Source: Roseovarius sp. A-2
Lineage (GTDB): Bacteria; Pseudomonadota; Alphaproteobacteria; Rhodobacterales; Rhodobacteraceae
Length of the DNA: 64,000 nucleotides
Reading direction: 5' to 3'
Assembly: GCF_002072155.1 (NCBI RefSeq)
Contig: NZ_BDIY01000008.1
Location: forward strand, 96,968-160,967
The notes below the pieces were generated by a model. It made no database searches. It had not been told where the DNA came from and saw only the letters and a list, made by a program, of their open reading frames with translations. Numbering within the stretch: position 1 is the stretch's first letter; each line of letters begins with the position of its first letter. Positions 1 through 8,743 of this stretch are shown here, piece by piece. The position numbers were made by a program, and so were the translations under genes.

Positions 1-1
1 G

Positions 2-673
2 AATGACGAGTTTCCGGCGCTGCTCGAAAGCCATCTGGACGGCTGGGAATTCGCGGTGGAGGCGTGGATCAAGGATGGCAAGATCCAGTTTCTCAACATC
101 TCGGAATACGTAACGCTTGGCTATTCGGTTTTTGTGCCCGCGACGCCGGAGCTCGAATCCTGGCGACCCAAGATCGAAGAGGAGATCAACAAGCTGATCA
201 AGGCGTTCGATATCGACTTCGGCTTCATCCACCCGGAATATTTCGTGACCAGTGACGGCACGATGTATTTCGGCGAGGTCGCCTATCGCCCGCCGGGATT
301 CAACGCGCTGGAACTGATCGAGCGGGCCTACGGTTTCAACGGCTATCAGGGCATCGTGCTGGCGTTTGATCCCAAGACCACGCAGGACGAGCTTGACGCC
401 TTCTTCCCGACCCCGGTCAAGGATGCCAAGGGCCACGCTGGCTGTTTCGGGGCCTATCCGCGGCGACGGGTCGTGGAGCGGATGGAGATCCCCGAAGAAA
501 CCGCCAAGAACCCCTATTTTGAGTTCCACGAACTTGCGCAGCCCATGGAGCAGAAGGTGACAAAGCGCACCGCTTTCGGTACCCATTGGGGGCTGGTCTA
601 TTTCTTCGGTGAAGATCCACACCGTTTGCGCGACCTGCTCAAGACACAGGAAGATCTTGATTTCTATGTTTGA
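2..673 (+). CDS. ATP-grasp ligase-like protein, C-terminal part (5' end outside window)
   Basis: The frame is open from the first base of the window, so the gene begins upstream and about 223 C-terminal residues are visible. The stretch reading FGEVAYRPPG, preceded by an acidic and glycine turn (SDGTMYFGE), resembles the metal-binding end of an ATP-grasp domain, a fold that joins a carboxylate to an amine or thiol using ATP. The protein is soluble, with no membrane segment. It stops 21 nt before the next gene, which has a GAGAGG ribosome site, so the two are probably co-transcribed. The family assignment is from pattern recognition of a partial sequence; the substrate is unknown. Confidence 0.6.
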   Translation, partial: NDEFPALLESHLDGWEFAVEAWIKDGKIQFLNISEYVTLGYSVFVPATPELESWRPKIEEEINKLIKAFDIDFGFIHPEYFVTSDGTMYFGEVAYRPPGFNALELIERAYGFNGYQGIVLAFDPKTTQDELDAFFPTPVKDAKGHAGCFGAYPRRRVVERMEIPEETAKNPYFEFHELAQPMEQKVTKRTAFGTHWGLVYFFGEDPHRLRDLLKTQEDLDFYV

Positions 674-694
674 TCACACCGAGAGGTATCTCTG

Positions 695-2725
695 ATGGCG
701 GGCACGGATCAGGGCGGCCAGGCGGAGCGTCTCGCCGCCACGCTCGAGGGGCCCCTGACGCATCTGCAAGATGCCCGGCCCTTCGCCAAGCCCCGCTTTC
801 AGGCGCAGGTACTGGACGTGGCGGGGCGACTGCTGACCGTGCCCGGCGGGCTGGAGCGACTGCACGTGCTTGCCCCGAGGATGGATGCGGCCGGGCTCTT
901 TGCCGGGTCCGACTGGGATGCGCCCGCCAATCTGCTGCCGGGCCTCGTGGCAGGTACGCTGGAACAGGGTGCGCCCGCCTCGGTCGCCGCCGAGACGGTA
1001 AGCCTGCTGCGCCTGCTTGCCGTGGCCAAGGGGGAGGCCGAGCACCCGCATATCCATGCCGCCGCCGCCCGGCGCTTTCTGACCCAAGTTCTCGCGCTCA
1101 ACATGCGGCGTTTCTTCGGGGCCACGGATGAGGCGGCGCGCGCGGCGGGCGCGCAGAAGGCCACCACCGACGCGCTGTTTCAATATCTGGCCGAACATGT
1201 CGGCTTTCAGGACGTTTTGGGCGAATTGGTCGACGAAATTTGGCGCATCCTGCGGCAACGGCCCATTCAGGTGGCCCATGCCAAGGACATGATCGCACAG
1301 ATCGCCATCACCCTCAGCGAGCGCGGCCACGAAATTGGCGACAGGCGGCTTGGGGCGGACAGACTCGTTTCGGCGCTGTTCGGCCCGACATCGGCCTGCA
1401 TGGGTGATCCGGGCCTTGACACCTATCACGCGCGGCTCGCGGTGATGGACGAAACCGATCTGCGCCACGAGGCGCAGGGGCTGGCGCGCGCCATGCACGA
1501 CACCGGCCTCGTCTCGGATTATCACGCCGCGTTTCTTACATGGGTGTTGGAGACCGAGCATGACGGCATGGTCGCGGACACGCTTGGTCTGGGAACGACC
1601 GGGCGCGACTGCATGCAGCAGCACCGGGGACTGATCATTGAGCTGATCCGCCGCGCGGTGCGGCCCGAAACCGCGCAGGCGCTTTACGGCATGTCGCTGA
1701 TGCTCGACCGGGGTATCCTGCATCACGCCCCGATCGCCCCGGCGCTGCGCCGCCAACTGGAGCTTGCCCCCTGCCCCGCCGTGGCCGAGCGGCTTTCGAT
1801 GGCCGGGCTGCATGCGGCGGCACCGGCCGATCTGCTGCTGGCGGGCTGCATTCAGGTTCTCGGCCTGCCTCTGGGCGTGGGGCAAGGTGCCAACCCGACC
1901 TGCCAATCGGCCCGCGCCATCGCGATGTGGGCGCAGAACGATCCCGACTACCTGCTGCATCTGGTGGCGCAGGCGGCGCGCGTCGACACGGTGATAATGC
2001 ATTTCGAGGGGGGGGCGATAAACGCCGCCGATCTGCCCGCAGGGCTGGCCCTCGGTGCGCCGCTCGATGCCGATCCGGTCTCGGTCGTGTTGGTGCCGCA
2101 TCTCGACCGGATCTATGCCGAGATGGGCCGACTATGTGCCGACCGAAATGACGATCCGCATATCTGGATCAACCCGGAATTTCACGGCTGGTGGGTGGGC
2201 CGCGCCTGTGCCGTGGCGGTCGATGTGCCCACCGGGGCACTCGCGGGGATCGAGGATTTCATCGCCCGCTTTCACACCGCCTATCACCCCGACTACAATG
2301 GCGGCGAACCGGTGATCCACCCACAGCCCGCCGGGATCGCGGCCACCGATGCCGCCGCGCGTTTCGTCGGCTGGCACGCCATCACCATCCTGCGGGTCGC
2401 CCCCGATCGCGAGGGTGAAATGCGGGTCTATTTCTACAATCCCAACAACGATTCGGGGCAGGATTGGGGCGATGGCGCGGTGGTCTCGACTCATGGGGCG
2501 GGCGAGCGGTTCGGCGAGGCCTCGCTACCCTTCGAGACCTTCGCCTCGCGCCTCTACCTGTTCCACGAGGACGGGATCAGCCCCGCGGCCACCCGTCGTC
2601 CGGCGCAGGACATTCTGGACCGCGTCGCGATGCGGGCGCGCGGCACATGGGCCGCCGGGCGCCAGGAGATCAGCGGCGACGCCATCTCGCGCCTGGCCGC
2701 CAACGGGTCGAGCCGGGCCCCCTGA
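695..2725 (+). CDS. Conserved protein of unknown function with candidate Cys-His-Asn active site (676 aa)
   Basis: I do not recognise a named family. The first 370 residues are helical and alanine/leucine-rich without obvious motifs. The C-terminal half is rich in conserved-looking motifs: GANPTCQSARAIAMWA with Cys403 at the start of a helix, NPEFHGWWVGR, GWHAITI with His561, and YNPNNDSGQDWG with Asn582 to Asp586. The order Cys, His, Asn/Asp is that of papain-like, C39-like and transglutaminase-like enzymes, so an amide-cleaving or amide-forming reaction is possible. There is no signal peptide or membrane helix, so it is probably cytoplasmic. It follows the ATP-grasp gene closely. The catalytic assignment is inference from motif order only. 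Confidence 0.7.
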   Translation: MAGTDQGGQAERLAATLEGPLTHLQDARPFAKPRFQAQVLDVAGRLLTVPGGLERLHVLAPRMDAAGLFAGSDWDAPANLLPGLVAGTLEQGAPASVAAETVSLLRLLAVAKGEAEHPHIHAAAARRFLTQVLALNMRRFFGATDEAARAAGAQKATTDALFQYLAEHVGFQDVLGELVDEIWRILRQRPIQVAHAKDMIAQIAITLSERGHEIGDRRLGADRLVSALFGPTSACMGDPGLDTYHARLAVMDETDLRHEAQGLARAMHDTGLVSDYHAAFLTWVLETEHDGMVADTLGLGTTGRDCMQQHRGLIIELIRRAVRPETAQALYGMSLMLDRGILHHAPIAPALRRQLELAPCPAVAERLSMAGLHAAAPADLLLAGCIQVLGLPLGVGQGANPTCQSARAIAMWAQNDPDYLLHLVAQAARVDTVIMHFEGGAINAADLPAGLALGAPLDADPVSVVLVPHLDRIYAEMGRLCADRNDDPHIWINPEFHGWWVGRACAVAVDVPTGALAGIEDFIARFHTAYHPDYNGGEPVIHPQPAGIAATDAAARFVGWHAITILRVAPDREGEMRVYFYNPNNDSGQDWGDGAVVSTHGAGERFGEASLPFETFASRLYLFHEDGISPAATRRPAQDILDRVAMRARGTWAAGRQEISGDAISRLAANGSSRAP

Positions 2726-2798
2726 CCTGACACGTCGGGCCTGAAAAGCGCAATAGGCGCGGGTCCCGTCGGACCGGCAAGCGACACGTCGCTTGCGC

Positions 2799-3746
2799 TC
2801 ATCCCCGGGCGTGCAGAATTCGCCCGATGACGTTCAGCAGCAATTGCGCAGCGAGGATCGAGGTGGTGCCCGTGCGGTCGTAGTCCGGGGCCACCTCGAC
2901 CAGATCCATGCCGACGACGCGCCCGCGCTGTGCCAGCCCCGCAAGCAACTCCAGCACCTCGTAATAGAGAAACCCGCCATGTGACGGCGTGCCGGTGCCC
3001 GGTGCGATGGACGGATCGAACGCGTCGATATCTATTGTGATGTAGTAATCCACCCCCTCGGGGATGCGGGCAAGCGTCGCCTCCAGCCCGAGTTTTCGGA
3101 TCTGTCGGACCGACAGGATGTCGCCGCCCATCTCGCGCGCGGCCGTATAGCCTTCCTTCGCGGTGGACGACACGTTGCGGATGCCGAAATTTGACAGGCC
3201 GGTCACATGCGGCTGTTCGGCGGCGCGGCGCATCGGGTTGCCGTGACCGTGGCGTACGCCGTGGCGCTCGTCCACGAAATCCAGATGCGCGTCGATTTGC
3301 ACAAGGTGGATCGGGCCATGGTCCGCAAAGGCGCGGATGCAGGGGATGTTGACCGAATGATCGCCCCCCATCACCACCGGCAGCGCGCCCGCCGCAAGCG
3401 CCGCGCGTACCCCGGCCTCGATATTGGCGTGGCTGGCTTCGGTGTCGGTATGGATGATGTCGGCATCGCCCATGTCCACGATCCGCGCGCCCTCCAGATA
3501 GGTCACGTCGTCCTCGTGGTCATAGGCCCCGGCATGGCCGAACGAGAACAGCGTCGAGGCATCGCGGATCGAGCGCGGGCCAAACCGCGCCCCCGCCCGC
3601 CACTGGGTGCCGAAATCGAACGGCGCGCCCAGCACCGCCACATCGGCGTCGATGGCGGACCAGTCGGCGACATAAGGCGACTTGGCAAAGGTGGCAATGC
3701 CGACGAAGGGCAGGTCGAGTCGGCCGGTCTCATAAGCGTGGCTCAT
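2799..3746 (-). CDS. Ureohydrolase (agmatinase/arginase family)
   Basis: This 315-aa protein has the full ureohydrolase metal-site set: GGDHSV (His130), DAHLD (Asp152, His154, Asp156) and DIDAFDPSIAPGTGTP (Asp239, Asp241), which bind two Mn2+ ions. The family hydrolyses guanidino or related C-N bonds, releasing urea from agmatine, guanidinobutyrate or similar compounds. Length is typical of bacterial agmatinases. A GGAGG site precedes the ATG. It is the last gene of a seven-gene minus-strand operon with an ABC transporter, dehydrogenases and a deacetylase-fold enzyme, so a guanidino or amidino substrate from that pathway is more likely than simple polyamine synthesis. The exact substrate cannot be read from sequence. 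Confidence 0.88.
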   Translation of the reverse strand: MSHAYETGRLDLPFVGIATFAKSPYVADWSAIDADVAVLGAPFDFGTQWRAGARFGPRSIRDASTLFSFGHAGAYDHEDDVTYLEGARIVDMGDADIIHTDTEASHANIEAGVRAALAAGALPVVMGGDHSVNIPCIRAFADHGPIHLVQIDAHLDFVDERHGVRHGHGNPMRRAAEQPHVTGLSNFGIRNVSSTAKEGYTAAREMGGDILSVRQIRKLGLEATLARIPEGVDYYITIDIDAFDPSIAPGTGTPSHGGFLYYEVLELLAGLAQRGRVVGMDLVEVAPDYDRTGTTSILAAQLLLNVIGRILHARG

Positions 3747-3798
3747 GGCCGACCCTCCGGCAGGGCGGCGGCGGTCGGGTTGATGGCGGCGGCAGTGA

Positions 3799-4659
3799 TC
3801 ATGCGGGCTCTCCTATGATGTCGGTGCGCAGTGCGTCGCGATGCGCGTTGGCGTGGGCGGCGATCTCTTCGAGCGGCGCGAACCAGGCGTCGCCCTGCGC
3901 CAGCACCTGTTCCAGCCACCGCTCCATCTGCGTCCAACGGGCCAGGCGTCCGGTCAGGAACGGGTGCAGTACCGGCATCCAGAACCCGCCGACCTCGCGC
4001 GCCGCCTCGTATTCCTCGAAAAAGGCGCGCAACCCGTCCGAGGGCGCGCGCACCGGCATCAGATAGCCGATCTCCTCGAAATGCGCGAAGGGCGGCCAGT
4101 CATCGGCCCCCCAATGCGGCGGCAGTTCGATCAACTCACCGCGCGGGGCCTTGAGAAGATAGGGCATTTCATCGGCCATCAGCGAGCTGTCATAGACAAA
4201 GCCTTCGTCGATCAGCCGGTCGATGATGCCGGGTGTGGCATTGTAGACCGGCGCGCGGTAGCCACGCGGGCGGCGTCCGGTCATCCGCTCATGCACCTCG
4301 AGCGCGCGGTGAAACAGCTCAGCCTCGCGCGCGTCCGAATGGCCCATCGGATCCTCGTGACGCCAGGAATGATGGCCGATCTCGTGGCCGCCTTCCAGGA
4401 TCGCCTCGACGGTGGCCGGATAGGCCTCCATCACCCAGCCGGGCATGAAAAACGTCTGGGTCAGTCCCAGCCGCCGGTAGGTGTCAAGGATGCGCGGCAC
4501 CGCCACCGTGGGGCCGTAGCGGCCCATCGAGACCGGTGCCAGCCGCAGATGCCCATCCTCGGGGCGCGCGTTGCGGATCAGGCTGTCGGCGTCGACGTCA
4601 AAGGTGATTGCAGCGGCGAGCCGCTTGCCATCTGGCCAGGGAAGAGGGTGCAAGAGCAT
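3799..4659 (-). CDS. Polysaccharide deacetylase-fold amidohydrolase (PuuE-like)
   Basis: This protein of 286 aa has a NodB-type fold: TFDVDADS near residues 19-26 supplies the catalytic and metal aspartates, and GHEIGHHSWRHED at 91-103 supplies the H-x3-H zinc ligands (His97, His101). The family includes chitin and peptidoglycan deacetylases and the metal-independent allantoinase PuuE. There is no signal peptide, so a cytoplasmic small-molecule amidase is favoured. The start at 4659 was chosen because AGAAGGA lies just upstream and the longer reading would overlap the preceding gene. Its operon setting beside a ureohydrolase suggests ring-opening or deacylation of a nitrogenous compound, which is inference. 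Confidence 0.8.
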   Translation of the reverse strand: MLLHPLPWPDGKRLAAAITFDVDADSLIRNARPEDGHLRLAPVSMGRYGPTVAVPRILDTYRRLGLTQTFFMPGWVMEAYPATVEAILEGGHEIGHHSWRHEDPMGHSDAREAELFHRALEVHERMTGRRPRGYRAPVYNATPGIIDRLIDEGFVYDSSLMADEMPYLLKAPRGELIELPPHWGADDWPPFAHFEEIGYLMPVRAPSDGLRAFFEEYEAAREVGGFWMPVLHPFLTGRLARWTQMERWLEQVLAQGDAWFAPLEEIAAHANAHRDALRTDIIGEPA

Positions 4660-4673
4660 GGGCGTTTGTCCTT

Positions 4674-5339
4674 CTAGTGCATGGCCGCGCCGCCATCGGC
4701 GGAGTAGCATTGACCGGTCACGAAACTGGCGCGGTCGGAAGCGAGCCAGGCGATCAGCCCGGCGATTTCTTCGGGCCGCCCGATGCGCCCGAGCGGGTTG
4801 TCGGCCTCGAGCGCCTTCTGCGCCGCGCTCATCCCGTCATAGCCCAGAAGCGACGTGTCCACCGGGCCGGGGGCGACCGCGTTGACCAGGATATCGGGGG
4901 CCAGTTCGCGCGCCCAGGAACGCGTCATCGTCAGGATCGCGCCCTTGGTGGCGGCATAGGCCGAAGACCCCGCGCGCCCCAGATAGGCCAGTTCCGAGGC
5001 GACGTTGACGATCCGTCCGCCGCGCGGGATCTTCGGCAGCGCGGTTTGCGCGACCACGAACGGCCCGCGCAGGTTGACGGCGATCTGACGGTCAAAATCC
5101 GCCAAAGGCATATCCGCCAGCCAACCCTCGATCTGGATGCCGGCATTGTTCACCAGCACGTCTATCCGGGGCAGTGATGCCAGGGCGGCAGCAACCGAGG
5201 CGGCATCGGTTACATCGGCCCGGAGATCGGTGCCGTCAAGATCGAGCCCGTGCACCTCAAACCCGTCCGCACGCAGCGCCGCGCAGGTCGCCGCCCCGAT
5301 GCCGCGCGCCGCGCCGGTGACAATGGCCAGCTTCACCAT
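4674..5339 (-). CDS. Short-chain dehydrogenase/reductase
   Basis: This is a 221-aa classical SDR. TGAARGIG near the N-terminus binds the dinucleotide, NNAG at about residue 66 is the structural motif, and SSAYAATKGA holds the catalytic Tyr-x3-Lys. The family oxidises or reduces alcohols, sugars and ketones with NAD(P). The aspartate-containing GLDLDG after strand beta-2 suggests NAD(H) preference, an inference from the general rule. Its start overlaps the end of the neighbouring SDR by 7 nt, so the two are translated together. It may act on an intermediate of the transported substrate; no closer name is justified. Confidence 0.9.
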   Translation of the reverse strand: MVKLAIVTGAARGIGAATCAALRADGFEVHGLDLDGTDLRADVTDAASVAAALASLPRIDVLVNNAGIQIEGWLADMPLADFDRQIAVNLRGPFVVAQTALPKIPRGGRIVNVASELAYLGRAGSSAYAATKGAILTMTRSWARELAPDILVNAVAPGPVDTSLLGYDGMSAAQKALEADNPLGRIGRPEEIAGLIAWLASDRASFVTGQCYSADGGAAMH

Positions 5340-6097
5340 GGCACCTCTCCCCGGTCGATGCCCAGAGTCTGGCCGGTGATGTTGGCCGAGGCGGGCGACG
5401 CCAGAAAGACGAAGGCCCCGGCGATATCCGCAGGCTCCATCAACCCGCCGCTTAGGGGTTGTGCGGCGGCGACCGCGTCGATGATCTCGCCCTCGGACTG
5501 ACCCGAGCGCGCGGCCAGCACGCGGGCTGACCGCACGGCTGCTTCGGTGCGCACCCAGCCGGGGGCGACCGCGTTCACACGGATGCCGCGCGGGCCAAGC
5601 TCTTTCGCCCAGGTCTTGGTCAGCCCGATCACCGCATGTTTCGACGCGACATAGGCGGCAAAGAGCGGCTCGCCCACGCGGCCCCAGATCGAAGCGGTGT
5701 TCACGATCCGCGCCCCCGGACCCATCCGCGCAATGGCCTGACCGGTGACGATGGCCATGCCGGTCACATTGATATCCATGATCTGACGAAACAGCGCCAC
5801 GGCCTCGGGCGAGGAATCGTCGACCGGGGTCAGACGCTCCAGCCCGGCATTGTTGACCAGCACATCCAATGCACCGATGCGCGCCAGGGCGGCGGCAACC
5901 GCCTGCGGATCGGTCACATCAGCCTGCAATCCGGTGGCCCCGATCCGCGCAGCGGCCTCGGTCACGACCTCGTCTTCGGCAAGCGCCCAGACCTGCGCAC
6001 CGGCCCCGACCATCGCGGTGGCGACGCCAAGACCGATGCCGCGGCTCGCCCCCGTCACCAGCACCCGGCTGCCGGTCAGCCCGTTCGATGCGTTCAT
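5333..6097 (-). CDS. Short-chain dehydrogenase/reductase (second copy)
   Basis: This 254-aa classical SDR has TGASRGIG for cofactor binding, NNAG, and YVASKHA with the catalytic Tyr and Lys. It ends with the usual FLASPASANITGQTLGIDRG substrate-loop and C-terminal pattern. It overlaps the upstream ABC ATPase stop by 4 nt and the downstream SDR by 7 nt, showing a tightly coupled operon. Sequence similarity to its neighbour is limited to family motifs, so these look like two different dehydrogenases rather than a recent duplication. The substrate is not predictable. Confidence 0.9.
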   Translation of the reverse strand: MNASNGLTGSRVLVTGASRGIGLGVATAMVGAGAQVWALAEDEVVTEAAARIGATGLQADVTDPQAVAAALARIGALDVLVNNAGLERLTPVDDSSPEAVALFRQIMDINVTGMAIVTGQAIARMGPGARIVNTASIWGRVGEPLFAAYVASKHAVIGLTKTWAKELGPRGIRVNAVAPGWVRTEAAVRSARVLAARSGQSEGEIIDAVAAAQPLSGGLMEPADIAGAFVFLASPASANITGQTLGIDRGEVPW

Positions 6098-6870
6098 ACG
6101 GCGTCCTCCTCTTGCGATGCGGTGGAGCGGACATGGTGCAGCAGCTCGTTGCGCAGCGCAAAGAACCCTGACCCTTCGCGCATCTCCAGCGTGCGAGACG
6201 CGCCGATCCGGGCGGTGACGTCCACCTCGGCAAGGATGCGCGCGGGGCGGCGGGTGAACACGATCACCCGGTCGGCCAGAAACGCGGCCTCTTCCACGTC
6301 ATGCGTGACGAAGATCACCGTCTTGCCCTCGTCGATCTGGATGCGCCGCAATTCCAGTTGCAGGAACTCGCGCCGCTGCGCGTCGAGCGCGCCAAAGGGT
6401 TCGTCCATCAGCAGGATATCAGATCCGGCGGCCAGCGTGCGGGCGATGGCCACGCGCTGGCGCATGCCCCCCGAAATCCGGTTGGGCCATTCATCGGCAA
6501 AGGCGGTCAGCCCGACGAGATCGAGGAAATGCGCCACCTGATCGCGCTTTTCCGCCGCCGAGAGATCGCTCCGATAGCGCATACCGTAGGCGACGTTGCC
6601 CGCCACCGTCAGCCAGGGAAAGGCGGAATAGGACTGAAACACCATGCCGCGCCGCCGGTCGGGTCGGGTCAGCGCCTCGCCGCGCAGCATGATGCAGCCC
6701 GAGGACGGGGCCTCGAGCCCGCCGACCATGCGCATCAACGTGGTCTTGCCGCAGCCCGAGGGGCCGAGGAAGGCGACCAGTTCGCCCTCGGCCACGTCGA
6801 GATCGAAGGGTTGGACAACCTCGGTCTTGCCATAGCGTTTGGTTACCGTGTCGAAGGAAAGATAGGTCAT
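6094..6870 (-). CDS. ABC transporter ATP-binding protein, nitrate/sulfonate/taurine type
   Basis: This 258-aa nucleotide-binding subunit has Walker A GPSGCGKTT, signature ISGGMRQR and Walker B ILLMDEP followed by the switch histidine THD. The layout matches SsuB/TauB/NrtD proteins, which energise import of small anions or pyrimidine-like compounds. It overlaps the permease gene upstream (6867-6870) and the SDR gene downstream by 4 nt each. It would form a complex at the inner membrane with the adjacent permease and binding protein. The family name is firm; the substrate is not. Confidence 0.93.
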   Translation of the reverse strand: MTYLSFDTVTKRYGKTEVVQPFDLDVAEGELVAFLGPSGCGKTTLMRMVGGLEAPSSGCIMLRGEALTRPDRRRGMVFQSYSAFPWLTVAGNVAYGMRYRSDLSAAEKRDQVAHFLDLVGLTAFADEWPNRISGGMRQRVAIARTLAAGSDILLMDEPFGALDAQRREFLQLELRRIQIDEGKTVIFVTHDVEEAAFLADRVIVFTRRPARILAEVDVTARIGASRTLEMREGSGFFALRNELLHHVRSTASQEEDAV

Positions 6871-7619
6871 CGCGTCAGATACCCGAACCAGCGGCGATGC
6901 AGGGCGCGGGCAAGCTGGTCGGTCGCCAGCCCGATGATGCCGATGGTGACGACCCCGGCCATCACCTCGGGCGTCTGGAAAAACCGCCGCGCCTGCCAGA
7001 TCACGAAGCCCAGCCCGCTATTGGCGGCCACGATCTCGGCGATGATGAGATAGGTCCAGCACCAGCCCAGAGTGATGCGCATGTTGTCAACCAGCGTGGG
7101 CAGCATCGCGGGCAGCGACACATCGGTCAGCCGCCGCCAGCCGGGCGCGCCCACCGTCATCGCCGCCTCGTGATATTCCACCGGAACCCGGCGCACATCG
7201 TCAGCCACCAGCAGGACCAATTGGAAGAACGTCCCAAGCCAGAGCAGAAAAATCTTGGTCCCCTCACCGACGCCGAACCAGATGATCGACAACGGCACCA
7301 GCGCGGGCACCGGCAGATAGCGGATGAAATCGACGATCGGCTCAAGCGCCGCGCCAACCGGCCTGAACGAGCCCACCAGGATACCGATGGGCACGGCCAT
7401 CGCGGCGGCCATCAGAAAGGCCGACCAGACCCGCAGCGTCGAGATGCCCGCATGATAGAGCAGATCGCGCCCGTAAATCATCGAGCCGAGCGTGTAGAGC
7501 ACGGTCGAGGGTGCGGGCAGGAATTTGTCCTGCACCATCCCGCTGCGCGACACCAGTTCCCACACCAGCAGCAATGCCAGTGTGCTCGCCGTGCCGATGA
7601 TGGCTTTCTGTCCGGGCAT
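6867..7619 (-). CDS. ABC transporter permease, SsuC/TauC-like
   Basis: This 250-aa integral membrane protein starts with the hydrophobic segment IGTASTLALLLVWEL and carries the EAA-type cytoplasmic loop around EYHEAAMTVGAPGWRR, which docks the ATPase. About six membrane segments are visible. It sits between the binding protein gene and the ATPase gene, with an 8-nt gap to the former and a 4-nt overlap with the latter. Homologues move sulfonates, nitrate, thiamine precursors or similar molecules. Confidence 0.92.
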   Translation of the reverse strand: MPGQKAIIGTASTLALLLVWELVSRSGMVQDKFLPAPSTVLYTLGSMIYGRDLLYHAGISTLRVWSAFLMAAAMAVPIGILVGSFRPVGAALEPIVDFIRYLPVPALVPLSIIWFGVGEGTKIFLLWLGTFFQLVLLVADDVRRVPVEYHEAAMTVGAPGWRRLTDVSLPAMLPTLVDNMRITLGWCWTYLIIAEIVAANSGLGFVIWQARRFFQTPEVMAGVVTIGIIGLATDQLARALHRRWFGYLTR

Positions 7620-7627
7620 CGCGGCGC

Positions 7628-8629
7628 TTAGCGGTCCTGACCGTCGAACAGGCCGGTGAGCAGCGAATTGTCGATCTCGCCGGCAGGGTCGAGCACCGTG
7701 TCGGCGGCACCGTAGTCGATATTGAGTTGCATCACCTCGTCGAACACGCCGTGTAGCTTGCCTGTGCCGCCATCGCTGCCCAGAAACTCGACCGCCTCTT
7801 CATAGGTGGTGTAGGCCAGCGAGGTCTCGACAATCTCGGTCACATCCGCCGGGGTCAGGCCGAAATAGGGAGCCGCGTAATCGGCGAACTGATCGGGGTT
7901 CTCGCGTTGGAAGTCCACCGCGCGATAGACGCAGCGCAGCAGGCTCTCGAACTTGGCGGGATTGGCCGCCAACGCCTCGTCGCGGGCGGTGATGATATCG
8001 ACGATGATGTCGGGCTCGTCTCGTGACGACACCAGCACGCGCGGCGCGCGCTCCGTGAGGATGCCGGACGCCTGCGACAGGAACGGCTCATAGGTCCCCA
8101 CTGCGGCAATCGAGGAATCGGCGAACACCGCAATCGTATCGGCGGTCGCGATCTCGCGCAGTTCCACATCGTTGATCGACAGGCCGACCTTGGCCAGCTC
8201 CATCTGCAACAGCAGGCGGGCTGGGATATTGGGCTCGATGGCGATGGTCTTGCCCTTTAGATCGGCCACGCTGTCAATGGTGCCGTCCACCAGCACGCCG
8301 TCGCCGCCGACCGAAATGTCGATGGTGCCGATGATCGTGCCCGGCGTTTCGGGCACGCGGGGGCGGCCCTGATGCTCGCCGACGGTGCGCATGTCGGCGT
8401 CGATATCGCCCCGCTCCATCGCGGCCATGACATTGGCGCGGTCGTCCTCGAAGCGAAAGTCGAGCGACACGCCCTCCGCCTCGTAACACCCGAGATCCTG
8501 CGCCACGAGTGCAGGCGCGAAACCGACCCATGTCGGCGCAAGAATGCGGATATGGTTATCCTGCGCGGCTGCGGGCAGCGCGGTGAGGGCGGCAAGCGCC
8601 GTGGCGCATAAGAGGGCTCGAGAGGGCAT
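7628..8629 (-). CDS. ABC transporter substrate-binding protein, NMT1/SsuA-like
   Basis: This 333-aa protein has a clear Sec signal peptide ending at ALPAAAQD. The mature part begins with HIRILAPTWVGFAPALVAQDLGCYEAEG, of which WVGFAPALVAQDLG is the family's strand-helix opening used by NMT1/THI5-like binding proteins. It should capture the substrate in the periplasm and deliver it to the permease next door. A strong AAGGAG site precedes the ATG. It is the first gene of the operon and lies divergent from a LysR gene. Ligands in this family range from sulfonates to formylaminopyrimidines; here the ligand is unknown. Confidence 0.9.
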   Translation of the reverse strand: MPSRALLCATALAALTALPAAAQDNHIRILAPTWVGFAPALVAQDLGCYEAEGVSLDFRFEDDRANVMAAMERGDIDADMRTVGEHQGRPRVPETPGTIIGTIDISVGGDGVLVDGTIDSVADLKGKTIAIEPNIPARLLLQMELAKVGLSINDVELREIATADTIAVFADSSIAAVGTYEPFLSQASGILTERAPRVLVSSRDEPDIIVDIITARDEALAANPAKFESLLRCVYRAVDFQRENPDQFADYAAPYFGLTPADVTEIVETSLAYTTYEEAVEFLGSDGGTGKLHGVFDEVMQLNIDYGAADTVLDPAGEIDNSLLTGLFDGQDR

Positions 8630-8743
8630 TTATCAGTCTCCTTCGATGTGAAACCACGTGATGTCACAGTAGACGCCTTGCCATGCGGGCATAAATAACC
8701 GAGTTTGCGCCTATTAGATCGAGAAAACCCGAAGTGAACCCCC
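8630..8743. promoter_or_regulatory. Divergent promoter region between transporter operon and LysR gene
   Basis: These 114 nt separate the start of the binding-protein gene (minus) from the start of the lysR gene (plus). LysR proteins usually bind such a region, at sites with a T-N11-A core, to control both directions. AT-rich blocks (ataaataacc, ctattagatc) at 8691-8722 are candidate contact sites, but no perfect inverted repeat stands out, so only the general role is supported. Confidence 0.4.

Noticed and set aside
674..2101. 475-aa open frame on the minus strand over the Cys-His-Asn protein
   Set aside because: High-GC antisense frame with low-complexity Arg/Gly/His composition and no ribosome site; the plus-strand reading has coherent motifs.
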